A stretch of 64,000 nucleotides of DNA from Tomocerus qinae (Eukaryota > Arthropoda > Collembola > Entomobryomorpha > Tomoceridae), in contig CM034546.1 of NCBI GenBank assembly GCA_020055645.1, positions 63,736,001 to 63,800,000 on the forward strand. Reading direction: 5' to 3'. Positions 1 through 10,514 of this stretch are shown one piece after another (within the stretch, counting starts at the first letter, position 1; every line of letters begins with the position of its first letter). The translations under genes and the position numbers were made by a program. The notes beneath the pieces are model-generated. The model was not told where the DNA came from, ran no database searches, and was given only the letters and a program-made list of their open reading frames with translations.

Positions 1-3000
1 AGAACGATTGTTCGTCTGACTTCGTGTAATTTTTCGATTTCCGGGTCCCTTGGCTGATCAGAGTGGGGAATAAGGGTAACTTCGATGGGCAGCAATGCTT
101 CGCGCCCGTATAGTAGATAAAACGGTGTTACTCGTGTAACTTTGTGTTGGGATGTATTGTATGCCAAACAGCAGTGACTAATGTACTGATCCCAATTTGC
201 GAATTTAGTCTTTTTATTGGCGTAGCAAGCAATCATGTCAGCAAAAACCGCATTATTTTTCTCGGTTAGACCGTTTGCGCGTGGATGGTAGGCCGTAGTT
301 TTATTGTGAGTACTACCCAGGTGTGCAATTAGGTTAGCTATCACACATGAGCAGAATTCTAATCCCCGGTCGGAGACTAGAAAGCGAAAAGCGCCATATT
401 TGCATATGACGTCATTGACAAGAAATCTTGCGATTTCGTCAGTTTCCTTAGTTTTAATCGGTTTTGCTATCACGTATCTGGAAAAATAGTCAGTGCAGAC
501 TATTAGGTATCGATTGCCTTCAATTTCACTTGCGGGGAAACTTCCTAAGAGATCAATTCCCATGCGTTCAAACAAATTGAATGTCAAAATACTCTGGAGT
601 GTGCCATGAGCAGAGGAATTGTTTCTTCTTCTTGCTTGGCATTCTACGCAAGTGAGAACGAAGTGAAGAATGTCGGTAGACATTTTAGGCCAATAAAATC
701 TTTTGTGAATTCTGTCGTAAGTTCTGTTGAACCCAAGATGTCCTGCTGTTGGAAGGTTGTGAAGTTGTTCCATTAGAATTGGCCTGAGGTCTGATGGCGC
801 AAAGAACAACTTGTTAAAGTCTAATGGTCGTTGGAGATAAAGTACTCCGTCTTCTAACGTGAAAAATCGCACAGAGCGTTTTTGTTTCTTGGTTTTATCT
901 TTCTTTGTCATTAAAGACAGTATTTCACGGACGGTGGGATCCTTCTTTTGCATTCCTCTGATGTCTTCAATGTGTAACATGCTGCACGAAAGAATAGGGA
1001 TCTCATCTTCTTCATCGATAGTGTCGGTTGGGTCATCAATGGGATTTCTACTAAGACAGTCTGGCACATGATGGAGTCGACCAGATCTGTACTGGATAGA
1101 GTAATCGTAACCTTGTAAGGCCACTGCAAATTTGGACAATCGATGTGTAGGGTCTTTACTAGTTTTTATAAAACACAATGCATGATTATCCGAGATGACT
1201 TTAAAGGGTTGTCCGTAAACATAATGGCGAAATTTTCGGACGGCCCATACTAGGCAGAGACACTCTAGATCGCAAGCGGGGTAATTCTTTTCGTGTTTCT
1301 TCACTGTACGGCTCACGTAGGCTACAGGGTGTTCATTTCCGTTGTGAATTTGCACTAATGCTGCTCCCAATCCTGTGTAGCTGGCGTCTGTATGTAGAAA
1401 GATTTCTTTTTCTGGGTCGAAGTGAACTAGGATGGGGGCGGCCGTTAATTTATCTCGGAGGGTGTTAAAAGCTTTTTCCGTGTGTTCGTTCCAATAAAAG
1501 GTGTTGTTTTTCTTATACATGTCCGTCAAAGGTTTTGCAATTTGGGCAAATCCTGGGATGTGTTTTCGATAAAATGAAAAGAGACCTACAACGGAGCGAA
1601 CTCCTGTTACATCTTTTGGGGTTGGCATGTCTCGTATGGCTCGAATTTTGTCGTCAGCTAAATGGACTCCTTCTTTATCCACTGTATGTCCGAGAACATT
1701 TACTCGATAAACTCCAAAGGAGCACTTAGTTGGACAAATCTTTAAGTTGTACTTGCGGAGACGGTCTAGAACTTTCTCCAGTTTTGTCAAATGATCTACA
1801 AAAGATTTTCCTGCAATAATTAAATCGTCAAGGTAACAGATGACGGTGTGGTATAGTAGGTTGCTCATTGTCATGTTCATAAGTCTTTGGAAGAATCCTG
1901 GGGCTGATGCCATTCCAAAGGAAAGTCTCTTAAATTGATATAGTCCGTTATGAATGATGAATGCTGTCTTCTCTCGGTCTTCTTTGGCGATAGGAATTTG
2001 CATGTAGCCGGCCCTGAGATCGAGGCTGGTATAGATGCATGTTTGCTGTAAGCAGTCAAGGCAGTCATCCATTCTTGCGAGTGGGTAACTTGAAAATCTT
2101 GTAATAAGGTTGAGTCTTCGGTAGTCCACACAGAATCTCATTGCTCCTCCTTTCTTTCTGACAAGGAGTACAGGGGAAGCCCAGGGGCTTTCGGAGGGTT
2201 CAATAATGTCAGCGTCCAACATTTCTTGAACCTGAGCTTCAATTTCTGCTTTTTCGGCCATTGAGTGTCTGTATGGAGGTCCTCTTACAGGTGCGTGGTT
2301 ACCTGTGTCAATGCGATATTCCATGAGATCGCATAACCCAATGTCTTTAAGGCTCCATGAGAAAACATCGGCGTATTGTCTTAATAGTTGCAGCATCATG
2401 TCTTGTTCGCTAAGTGATAATTCTGGATTGATGTTAATAATCTCTAATTGTTCTGGTGTGAATTCCGGTATACTAACTGGTCTGACTTCGTTGGAGTTGG
2501 CGTCGTGCTCTGTATCTTGAATATTTCCTTCGTCGACAATTTCGGGATCAATTTCAGTTGAATACCCAACAGTAATCCCACGCGGAAGTTGCTTTGGGTA
2601 ATTTTCGGTGTTTCGAATGTACAATTCGGTAGTGCCTATACCATTGTCGGTTTTCTTCTGGTCAATCTGTATGATTAATCTTGAAAAGTCAATGCCATAG
2701 CGTTCGTATAATTTTTCGTCAGGCTCTAGTAGAACAACTCCGCCGTTTGGTATTTTTGACAAAGGATAAGTGAGAATAACCTTTTTTGCTGTTTTTGGTG
2801 GAAACTTTACAGTTTCTTTCAGGCAAAATTTGACAAATGGGGTGTTATCTCCTGGATTCGGACAATACGCTAATGCGTAGGAGCTACTATTCTTTTTGCG
2901 ACCTTTGACTGCAAATGGGAGGGCAAGATGTTTGTACAAGAGACAGTTGTGTTTGAATGATACGCAAATTTGATTTTCCATGAGGAAGTCACTTCCGAGT

Positions 3001-3496
3001 ATGATGTCGTATGCTAGAGAATTTGGCATTACTAAGAATGTTTGAGTGAATGGTGCTCCGGATACTGTCATTGTTGTGGATGTTATTCCAATTGGATAAA
3101 TTGGATCAGAGTTGGCGGTGATGACTTTGATGAAACCTGGATCATCGACTTTCAAGTCCGGTGAAAGTAGTTTCTCTCGGAACATTGAACATGCAGATCC
3201 GGTATCCACAAGTATCTGGACGTCATGGGCTCCGAATTTTCCAGGACAGATAACTACTCCTCGTTTATTCTCACCTTCTGTTTTTACAATTTCGGACGCG
3301 TAACCTTCGTTTTCCGATGTTGTTGTGCATACTGGGATTTCTGTATTTGTGAATTTAGATTCGTGATGAATGTTGTTGTTGCTGTGTTCGGGGATGGTTT
3401 GAGATTCGGTTGTAGTATTGGTCAGTTGTTCGGGAGATGTATTAGAGTCATTGTTTGGGTCATCAGGCTGACTCACTTGGCCCTCGGTGGCTGGTT
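1..3496 (-). CDS. pol: Pol polyprotein of Ty3/Gypsy element (partial)
   Basis: The open frame begins inside the end of gag in the -1 frame and stays open to the window edge. In order it shows: an aspartic protease with a DTGSA active site near 3200; reverse transcriptase with the LDLRAGYMQ block near 2025 and the YLDD catalytic box at 1824-1835; RNase H with HTDAS near 1390; an HHCC zinc-binding integrase head at about 640-750; and an integrase core with its two Asp (CTDYFSRY near 495, SDRGLEF near 365) and Glu (RANGLTEKN near 270). The integrase C-terminal tail is beyond the edge. Frame was checked at the protease and integrase, and both are in the same phase. Confidence 0.88.
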
Positions 3497-5443
3497 TTTT
3501 GATACATCGCTGTCTTTCCGATTCTTAGCCTTACACTCAGCTGTAGTGTGTCCAGGGATCTTATGGAAAGAGCAGAACTTCCTTGAATTGCAATTTCGGG
3601 CAATGTGGCCATATTTACTGCACTCGTAGCATTGCAGTAATTTTCTCCGGTTTTCTTGGCTGTCTCGGGATGTACTTGGACGTTGGTCTTGCTGCGGAGC
3701 AGCATTTCCATCGTAAACCATGTTTTTCCTCAAGTCGTCGACGAGTTTTCTCAATTCGTCTATCTCCTTCTTTGTGTCATTTACCTGTGTCAATTCTCTC
3801 CCGTATAGCTTCTTCGCATTCTGGAGTTTACGTAGGTGATCCATGAAGGCTTCTTGATCCGGAAACTTGTGTGCATGAGTGTGGTCGTAGAAGATGGGCA
3901 ACAATCCTTTCACCAGATGCTTTTGACACTTATCCCATGGCATTCCTGGTGAGGAGACTTCGCAAAGACGAAGAACTTCGTAGCAGTACTGATCCACATC
4001 TTGGTCTCTGCTTTGTTGTATGGACATGAGTTCTGCTTCCGCTTTGTCAGCTTCATCCTTACCTTTAAAAGCAGCCAAGAAGGCGGCTTTGAGGACGTCC
4101 CAGTCATGGATATTCGCGACGTTTTTCTGTGTACGATGCCAGGCCTTAGCAGTTGGTCCTAACATCTGAGGGAATAGGCTCGCTTGGACAGCCTTGTCCC
4201 ATTTCGAGGCAGTAGCTATTGCCTCGTAGGTTTTCATCCACTCTACCGCCTCATCCTTGGTAGAGTCGAATGGCTGGAGTGCAGTTGTCGGGCTAAACTT
4301 TAATGCCATAACGGGAGTTAAGCTTCTGGGTGGTGTAGGTGGTCTGCTAGGGATTCGTATTGGAGATGGGCTTCGGTGTGGTGTCGGTGGTCTGCTAGGG
4401 ATTCGTATTGGAGATGGGCTTCGGTGTGGTGTCGGTGATCTGCTAGGGATTCTTGTTGGAGTCGGACTTCGGTGTGGTATCGGTGATCTGCGTGGGCTTC
4501 TTGTTGCACGTCTTCTTGGTGTGCTTTGGGTTCTTCGGTGGGTAGTTGTACGAGGGGGACTCAAGGATGGTGTTCGTCGTATGGGACTTCGGGACCGTGA
4601 TCGAACGGGTGATTGACGAGCCCTGCTTTGTGAATTATCCTCGTCTCGAGAGGAAGTCGGTCTTTCAGATGTACTAATGTTTTCTAATGAGGTTGACTTA
4701 TTTGTTTCTTCTGGTTGGGATGCTTGCGTACTGTGGAAAGTGTCTTGAGTCTCTTCTCTTGTTTCGGGGTTATGTTTGATAGGTGAGACAGTAAGGGAAG
4801 GTGGTGAGGTACGGGCTGGAGATTGGGAAGGAGTGGAGGTTTTTCTGAGATTTTTCAGGCGCTTTTCTATCCTAGAAAATTGTTCCTCGAACGCTTTCAC
4901 CCTATCTTTAACTGTGCTAGTGCTTTCGTTACTGCCTGCGGTTTCGCTACCTTCTCCTGAGTGGGGTGTCACGGGACCAGTACTGGTTGTGGTATCGAAT
5001 AACTCTTCCTGAGAACCCTCTGGTTCTGAACCCCCTAGATCGGCTGCAATATCCTCGTCTGCTATATTATCCTGATTACTGCCGATACTAGTATCAAATT
5101 CTGGCGGCTCTATTGGAGTCGTACTCTGGCTATCTATTGACTCTGCGAATGACTCGTCCCCTGTGGTGGATGGTTGGTTTAAGCCGGAGGTACTAGTAGA
5201 GCTACTGCGGCTTGTCTGAAGGGACTGTGTTCCCTTGTTCTTTTTACTTGTAGTTTGCGTTGATTTCTGCCTAGGCTCACTAAAGCTTCTCGTCTTTTCT
5301 ACTTTCTCTTTCGTTTGTTTTTGTGTATTCGTACTACCGGGTATAGGTTGTGTTTTCACGTCTCCAGTTACCTGCTGCAAAAATTCTACCTCTAAACCTT
5401 GTTTACGTCGTGATTTTCGAACCTGATCAGTCATATGTCCCAC
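3473..5443 (-). CDS. gag: Gag polyprotein of Ty3/Gypsy element
   Basis: This 656-residue Gag should form the retrotransposon particle and package its RNA. Residues 1 to about 260 are Ser/Thr/Glu-rich and look disordered. They are followed by an Arg-Ser/Pro block (about 265-375) containing tandem repeats built on the unit SPTPHRSPSPIRIPSRP, resembling an SR domain. A retrotransposon-type Gag (capsid-like) segment follows at about 380-545. Near the C terminus is one CCHC zinc knuckle (CYECSKYGHIARNC), then a second Cys/His cluster (CSFHKIPGHTTAEC). The stop lies 21 nt after a slippery heptamer that gives access to pol. The ATG sits about 10 nt after a GC-rich leader. Assignment is by motif and position; the SR block is the unusual part. 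Confidence 0.88.
   Translation of the reverse strand: MGHMTDQVRKSRRKQGLEVEFLQQVTGDVKTQPIPGSTNTQKQTKEKVEKTRSFSEPRQKSTQTTSKKNKGTQSLQTSRSSSTSTSGLNQPSTTGDESFAESIDSQSTTPIEPPEFDTSIGSNQDNIADEDIAADLGGSEPEGSQEELFDTTTSTGPVTPHSGEGSETAGSNESTSTVKDRVKAFEEQFSRIEKRLKNLRKTSTPSQSPARTSPPSLTVSPIKHNPETREETQDTFHSTQASQPEETNKSTSLENISTSERPTSSRDEDNSQSRARQSPVRSRSRSPIRRTPSLSPPRTTTHRRTQSTPRRRATRSPRRSPIPHRSPTPTRIPSRSPTPHRSPSPIRIPSRPPTPHRSPSPIRIPSRPPTPPRSLTPVMALKFSPTTALQPFDSTKDEAVEWMKTYEAIATASKWDKAVQASLFPQMLGPTAKAWHRTQKNVANIHDWDVLKAAFLAAFKGKDEADKAEAELMSIQQSRDQDVDQYCYEVLRLCEVSSPGMPWDKCQKHLVKGLLPIFYDHTHAHKFPDQEAFMDHLRKLQNAKKLYGRELTQVNDTKKEIDELRKLVDDLRKNMVYDGNAAPQQDQRPSTSRDSQENRRKLLQCYECSKYGHIARNCNSRKFCSFHKIPGHTTAECKAKNRKDSDVSKNQPPRAK
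3494..3500 (-). other. Predicted -1 ribosomal frameshift site between gag and pol
   Basis: On the minus strand the gag codons TCA AAA AAC contain the heptamer A_AAA_AAC, the canonical X_XXY_YYZ pattern for -1 frameshifting. Slippage by one base leads straight into the open pol frame, and the gag stop follows within about 21 nt. A downstream stimulatory structure was not worked out. Confidence 0.75.
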
Positions 5444-6700
5444 GTAGGTAGAGGCTGAAGTGACTTCGGAGTGAGAGTGCTACGGGGCGCAACCTATGTC
5501 TCTTTTGCTTATGATTTTACGTGGGTCTGCAAAGAAAATCTCTATACACTCAGCGAGTGTACACGCTTGTTCGAGTACTAGAGTACCTATTTCTATTTCT
5601 GATGCGTTTTGGATACAGGAATAGGGTTTTGGGGAATAAGGGTACAAATGTTTTAGGAATATTTGACGGTGAGAGGTGCAGTTAGCACAAGGATAAAGAA
5701 AACTTCCTAGTATAATTTTAGTAAAAGCTAATATGAGGGGAAGTATGATATGCCAGTAATTCATTTAATGACGGTTTGTCAATATTTGTTGTATATCGTA
5801 ATTGTAGTAGTCGGTTTTAGTCAGTCTTCCAGTGACCGTAAAGGTATGGACCGGGCTGCTTAACAGCCGGAGTTAAACGAATAGCGTGAGGGACAACGCC
5901 TAAACCCGAGTATGTACCCGAGGATTAGTGTATCCAAGCAAAGACAACACAAAACGAGCAATTGCCCTGTAATGTGAAGTTGTGCAAAGTGAAAAGAGAC
6001 ACTATGAAAATTACTTACGTTTTTCTTGGAGACTCTCACTCCTCGATCACTTCTTGCGACTACTGAAAAGGTGTACTTAAAAACTGATTGAAATCACTTT
6101 AGTATCCTGTAATCCGGCTTCTCGAAGGACCATGTGCAATTTAAGGGTCTAAGACCCGACTGATTCAGAAATTACAAGGAACTGTTTTAAGTGAGACACG
6201 AAAGATTGATTTATTTAAACGGTAAAGAGATGTTGTGTGAAGAGAGTGTAGGTACACTTACGTAACTATGGCCAATAGTTTGTTGAGCAGAGTAACGGGG
6301 TAGGGAGTAAAAAGTAGAATGTTGTTTCTGTGTTAATGTGTCAGGCTTTTATACTTAACTGAATTAAAGTCCTGGACATGAGTAGGTATATACGGGCATC
6401 TTCATATGATAACAATTCCCATTACGAGCTCATCTTATACAAGTAAATGTTACTATTTCCCTAAAACATTAAAATTAATTACCCATATTTTGAAAGGTCG
6501 ACAAGTTACAATGTACGAGTGCATTTAAGATAAGTAGTAACGAAAGGGAACTTGCTTATTTACCAATAAATGCATAAATGCACAAGTGAGGAGTGGAATG
6601 AATGAAACACGAACTAAGGCTTATTTTACTAATAAAAGTACAAGCAAGGAGTGTACTGAATGGAAACACAAACTAAGTTTAATGTGACAGATTTCAGGGC
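5444..6700 (-). repeat. 5' LTR and leader of the Gypsy element
   Basis: This stretch has no convincing gene. It precedes gag on the minus strand and carries a TATA box at 6346-6353, so it should hold U3, R, U5 and the primer-binding site. A GC-rich motif (GGTTGCGCCCCGTAGC on the minus strand) at about 5480-5497 is the most likely neighbourhood of the primer-binding site, but I could not match it to a tRNA 3' end. Around 6540-6690 a roughly 75-bp segment is imperfectly repeated (acaagtgaggagtg and acaagcaaggagtg), as in U3 enhancer repeats. Exact LTR ends were not found. Confidence 0.55.
6346..6353 (-). promoter_or_regulatory. TATA box of the LTR promoter
   Basis: The minus strand reads TATAAAAG here, within GTTAAGTATAAAAGCCTGAC, about 900 bp before the gag start. 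Position and sequence fit an RNA polymerase II LTR promoter. Confidence 0.6.
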
Positions 6701-7131
6701 AGATTCACTGAACCGTATCTATCAACTTGGATATTGTAACTTGTCGATAATGCACATCTTTATCCTGCATAAGTGCCCATAGTGGCTTTTAACTTTATGT
6801 GTGTATGATACATACCTATGTAGATTTACTAACAAGCTTCTTATAATTAATACCCATGTATAATTATAGCAGTGGAGATAACCAATCAATGCATGCAAGT
6901 ACGTATGTTTACATTACAATTGTATGCGTATTTCCTAATCGGACAATATTTGGTGTATGAAATCAAATATGAATTGGCGAATTTGCAGCATTTGGAAGAT
7001 TGTTATTTTGTCCAATATTTTATTAAACATGATTATTATGCAATTTAGTTTTCTAAATAAAGAAGTAAATTCATTAATTTTTTTAATCCAAGCTTTTAAA
7101 TCTGAAACGGTATACTTGACTAACTTGACCA

Positions 7132-9276
7132 TTATCGTTTTATTATAATCCAGGAAATAACGTTGCAAATATTTTCTAAATAAAATACTGAAATGCTAAT
7201 TAGGAATAAGAAAGCAAAGAATGGGAAAAAGTTATGAAAATATTTTGTGTGGCAATTATTTTTTAATTCGCTATTAACAATAAATTGCTGATATGATGTT
7301 ATAACTGTTTTGCTTTTAAAAAACGTTTGCCATTTATGAAAAAGATCATTAATTCCGGTTCCCATAAAATTCAGCATTTCTATGTACAATTGTTGTTTTA
7401 TGATATAATTAGGGATTTTAAATATAATTTGCTGTAAAAATAGGGATTCTTCCTTGTTCGTCATAAATTTTGAATCGTCGAATATGTATTTACCGTAAAG
7501 ATCCAGTTGGCTTTTAAAATCAATGTAGGCTCTTTTCTTAGAGCAATCTTTCAAAAATGATTTTGTTCTTTGAAAAAACAAATTCTGACTTTTTATTTTA
7601 TTGCATCGAGCATCGGGAAAACCAGTAATGGCATCTTGTACCAAATTATTTTGGCGTGTTCTCCAGAAAGTTTTGTCAGACAATTTATACCAAGCCCATT
7701 CCGTCATTTCGTTTTCCTCAATATTTTTTGCAATTAATAATTTTTCGTTTTTGTTGTATATATTTTGAATCTTCTTAGATAAGCGATACAAATCGCACAT
7801 AATATGTTTCTTCACATTCCCACATGAATCCCATGTTCTTCGTTCTCTGAGTTCGTCTTTGCAGAATGGGGAATAAGTCAGGGGTTCCCAAATGGAAGAT
7901 TCACCTTTTGTGTAGTAGGCCAAAGAATACTTTATTGTGGGCGGTGCTATTAAACTAAAGTTATTGAGATCATTGAAAAAATTGAAAGAATATCTCATGG
8001 GCGGAGGAATCGTCATTTGACTGACGATTATTCCCTTGTAACCATTGCTGAAAATAATTCCAAACAAGATCCAAATTCCAAAAGTCAAAGTAAGTTTCCT
8101 TCTATCTATCCCGTTACCAATTTGTACACCTTGTTCTATTAAAGTGGCAAAAAGGCAAAAAAGACATTTGGCAATCATTGATACTTGCAATTTTTGGAGC
8201 GTTTTTAGTATTAAAATTTTTTGTAAAGTAAGCACAAATGCGACTAAGATTAAAGATGCAAGAAGAAAAGTCCAAGATTCCTTATCGTAGGGTGCAACAA
8301 ATAAATTCCATGGAGGATCTTGGTATAATCCAGTACAAGTGACAAATTTTAAACTATCCATTCGATATAAGATTTGAGGAGTCGGCGGAATAGTATTAAT
8401 TGTTGGTTGATTTTCCCCCTTTAGAAATTTTACAAAATTATGTTTATTTCCCGATGTAATGACTTTGTATTTGTCCCACATAAACAAGTTCAGAATATCT
8501 TTGTCAGTTAAATTCTGCAGTTCTAAAGACTTAAATGGATTAATCCACTTTGCATCAATTGATGACCCATTAAAAGGAACCAATCGTGAATTTTTAACTT
8601 TAAATTCAAAAATAAATTTGGATGCATAGAATTCGTCAACCATGTTACGAAATTTTCGTAAAATTCGCTGAGTTTCATCAGGATCATCTAAAAGTGAGAA
8701 AACGTCTGTTAAATTTGCAGTATCGAGTTGTCCTGAGTTTTTGGTAACGTAAGGACAACCTTTGCACACAGTTTGCTCACATGTCATTTCGTATAATGAA
8801 AGTTCATTTTTGTTGCTACGATTGAAATTAGTATTCAGAATTAAGGAAAATCCATAAGGAAGGCTTTCATACGATTTAGACGAAGCGGAGGCAGATGAAA
8901 TGCGAACATGGTAACCAAAATTTTCATGACAAAATTCAGGTTTTTTGAACATTACAGAAATGATTTCATTGCAAGTGAAATCAGGAGAAACCATTTTATC
9001 CAAATCAAAACTAAAAGTCACTCGCAAAAATGGAAATATCCATTTTCGCCGACTCGAGAGTTTCTTAAAACGTTTGATATGTAAAATTGAAATAGGGACA
9101 TCTAAGCCATTATTTATTACGGGGAAATATTTATCGTAGATGAAAACGACAGCACAATCCTCAAATTCGTGGACTAGTTCTTCTAAATTCTGTAGTTTAA
9201 TTTCAGATATCAAATGTAGCTGCACTTCTACACATAATAATGGGAACAGAAACGATTTTAGTATACAAGATCTCAT
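7132..9276 (-). CDS. Divergent ionotropic receptor (IR), single exon
   Basis: The product is 714 residues, the size of an arthropod ionotropic receptor, a ligand-gated channel related to glutamate receptors and usually found in chemosensory neurons. It starts with a hydrophobic signal peptide (about 8-24). The large extracellular region (25-330) has a Cys cluster EQTVCKGCP at about 167-175. The channel follows: TM1 about 335-357, pore loop about 371-384 (CLFCLFATLIEQG), TM2 about 397-418 (TFGIWILFGIIFSNGYKGII), an extracellular second lobe (about 420-675), and TM3 about 680-703. The paralogue at 13705-15816 has the same layout. The ligand is unknown; the extracellular half is too divergent to identify glutamate-contacting residues. 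No introns are needed. Confidence 0.82.
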   Translation of the reverse strand: MRSCILKSFLFPLLCVEVQLHLISEIKLQNLEELVHEFEDCAVVFIYDKYFPVINNGLDVPISILHIKRFKKLSSRRKWIFPFLRVTFSFDLDKMVSPDFTCNEIISVMFKKPEFCHENFGYHVRISSASASSKSYESLPYGFSLILNTNFNRSNKNELSLYEMTCEQTVCKGCPYVTKNSGQLDTANLTDVFSLLDDPDETQRILRKFRNMVDEFYASKFIFEFKVKNSRLVPFNGSSIDAKWINPFKSLELQNLTDKDILNLFMWDKYKVITSGNKHNFVKFLKGENQPTINTIPPTPQILYRMDSLKFVTCTGLYQDPPWNLFVAPYDKESWTFLLASLILVAFVLTLQKILILKTLQKLQVSMIAKCLFCLFATLIEQGVQIGNGIDRRKLTLTFGIWILFGIIFSNGYKGIIVSQMTIPPPMRYSFNFFNDLNNFSLIAPPTIKYSLAYYTKGESSIWEPLTYSPFCKDELRERRTWDSCGNVKKHIMCDLYRLSKKIQNIYNKNEKLLIAKNIEENEMTEWAWYKLSDKTFWRTRQNNLVQDAITGFPDARCNKIKSQNLFFQRTKSFLKDCSKKRAYIDFKSQLDLYGKYIFDDSKFMTNKEESLFLQQIIFKIPNYIIKQQLYIEMLNFMGTGINDLFHKWQTFFKSKTVITSYQQFIVNSELKNNCHTKYFHNFFPFFAFLFLISISVFYLENICNVISWIIIKR

Positions 9277-10175
9277 AATGGAAAATTTAAAAAGTTTTTT
9301 AACGTTTTCTAAATATGATACTATGGAATTGGTGTTACGTGCTCCAACTTTTCAAAAAGCATCAGCACTAAAATAGGTACCTAAGTATTGCTTAACTGTA
9401 AAGTTGAAGAAAAATAAACATCCATATTAAAATAATTATTTATGGGAAGATAAAAAATTCCCCAAGAAGTGTATAAATAAGGTTTTATTGGTATATAGTA
9501 GCATGACAATTATGACTAATTTCGTAACACACAGACATCCATTATTGGCTAGAAACATTTTAAGCTATTAATTAAACAGCAAGGCAGCAATATACCTACC
9601 AGTATACCACTATTTAGCGAAAAGTTTTTGGACAAATTCTCAAGTAGTGCAATAATTACCCAAGATTTCAAAGATTATATTATTTAGCAATAGTGTACGA
9701 ATGAATGAAACTTTATTTACTGTTTTCTATGGTGGTTATAAAGTTATAATTATTACTTTTCTATTTGTATGTTCTAAACTAAAGAGTGTCATTAAAAAGA
9801 CGGCTTACATCATTCCGTAAGGTGACGGGGTTGGGGATATCCTATTTACCCAGTTTGCATTAAGTGTAAAAAAAGTTTTTACGAATAATATTTATTAGGT
9901 AGTCTCATGTAGTTATAATCGGTCCATTGTTTACGGGCTCAGCTTAATTGCAGAAAAGATTGTGTTGCTTTAACACTTTTAAGCTAATAAAATACTCTGA
10001 TCTGAAGCCTATTGTATTGAATACCAGGAATAACGACGTAATTTGAGTGATCTATATAGACTTTATCTTATCGCAGACTATAATACTGTGTAAAATTGGT
10101 ACAATTTTAGGCACGTGGACCATTATTACTACGACAATGCCATATAAATTATTCCTTTTGCATAAGTAATTTATT
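9277..10175. other. AT-rich intergenic DNA
   Basis: I see no gene, tRNA or dated element here between the first IR gene and the target duplication of the MULE. The stretch just after 9277 is the 5' flank of the IR gene. Confidence 0.5.
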
Positions 10176-10184
10176 CAAATTATT
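10176..10184. repeat. MULE target-site duplication, left copy
   Basis: CAAATTATT, matching the copy at 12495-12503 exactly. Confidence 0.85.
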
Positions 10185-10192
10185 GGTATTCG

Positions 10193-10346
10193 GTAAAAAC
10201 GCCTAAAACGAAAACCCAAATTTACATATGTAGATAATGCAAATGGCTATTATCAGAAAAGGAGATAATATCAAACGTCATTGGAGATAACATCAAACGT
10301 CATTGGAGAAAATTTCAAATGCCATTGGAGAAAATATCAAACACCA
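10193..10346 (+). repeat. MULE left terminal inverted repeat with internal 22-bp units
   Basis: This arm matches the reverse complement of 12330-12487. Its inner half is four tandem versions of a 22-bp unit (GGAGATAATATCAAACGTCA plus TT), two of them decayed to GGAGAAAAT-type. The units may be transposase binding sites. Confidence 0.85.
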
Positions 10347-10351
10347 TCGTA

Positions 10352-10485
10352 TTACTCATGTAATTTTTATTGCACATATTTAGTCAAGTAATTTTTTATT
10401 GCACATATTTAGTCAAGTAATTTTTGATTGCACACATTTAGTCAAGTAATTTTTGATTGCATATGTTTAGTCTTGTTATTTTATG
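10352..10485. repeat. Subterminal tandem repeat in the MULE
   Basis: About four imperfect copies of a 32-bp unit with the core TTTAGTCAAGTAATTTTT and then (g)attgcac. It sits between the left TIR and the 3' end of the transposase gene. Confidence 0.75.
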
Positions 10486-10514
10486 TAATTTTATGTAACA
10501 GAAAAAGGTAATAT

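Larger units (their letters stand above)
1..6700 (-). mobile_element. Ty3/Gypsy LTR retrotransposon, cut by left edge
   Basis: The element reads right to left: a leader/LTR region with a TATA box, then gag (5443-3473), then pol in the -1 frame (from 3496 to the window edge). Domain order protease, reverse transcriptase, RNase H, integrase is the Ty3/Gypsy order. No disabling stop or frameshift was seen in the part present, so this may be a recent copy. The 3' LTR lies outside the window, so the LTRs cannot be compared and the right boundary (about 6700) is an estimate. Confidence 0.85.

Noticed and set aside
5478-5498. Primer-binding site of the Gypsy element
   Set aside because: GC-rich and well placed, but it does not begin TGG and I could not match it to a tRNA 3' end.
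5480-5764. 94-residue minus frame with a hydrophobic start in the Gypsy leader
   Set aside because: It lies in the LTR/leader before gag, has no recognised domain, and no envelope-like gene is expected in this position.
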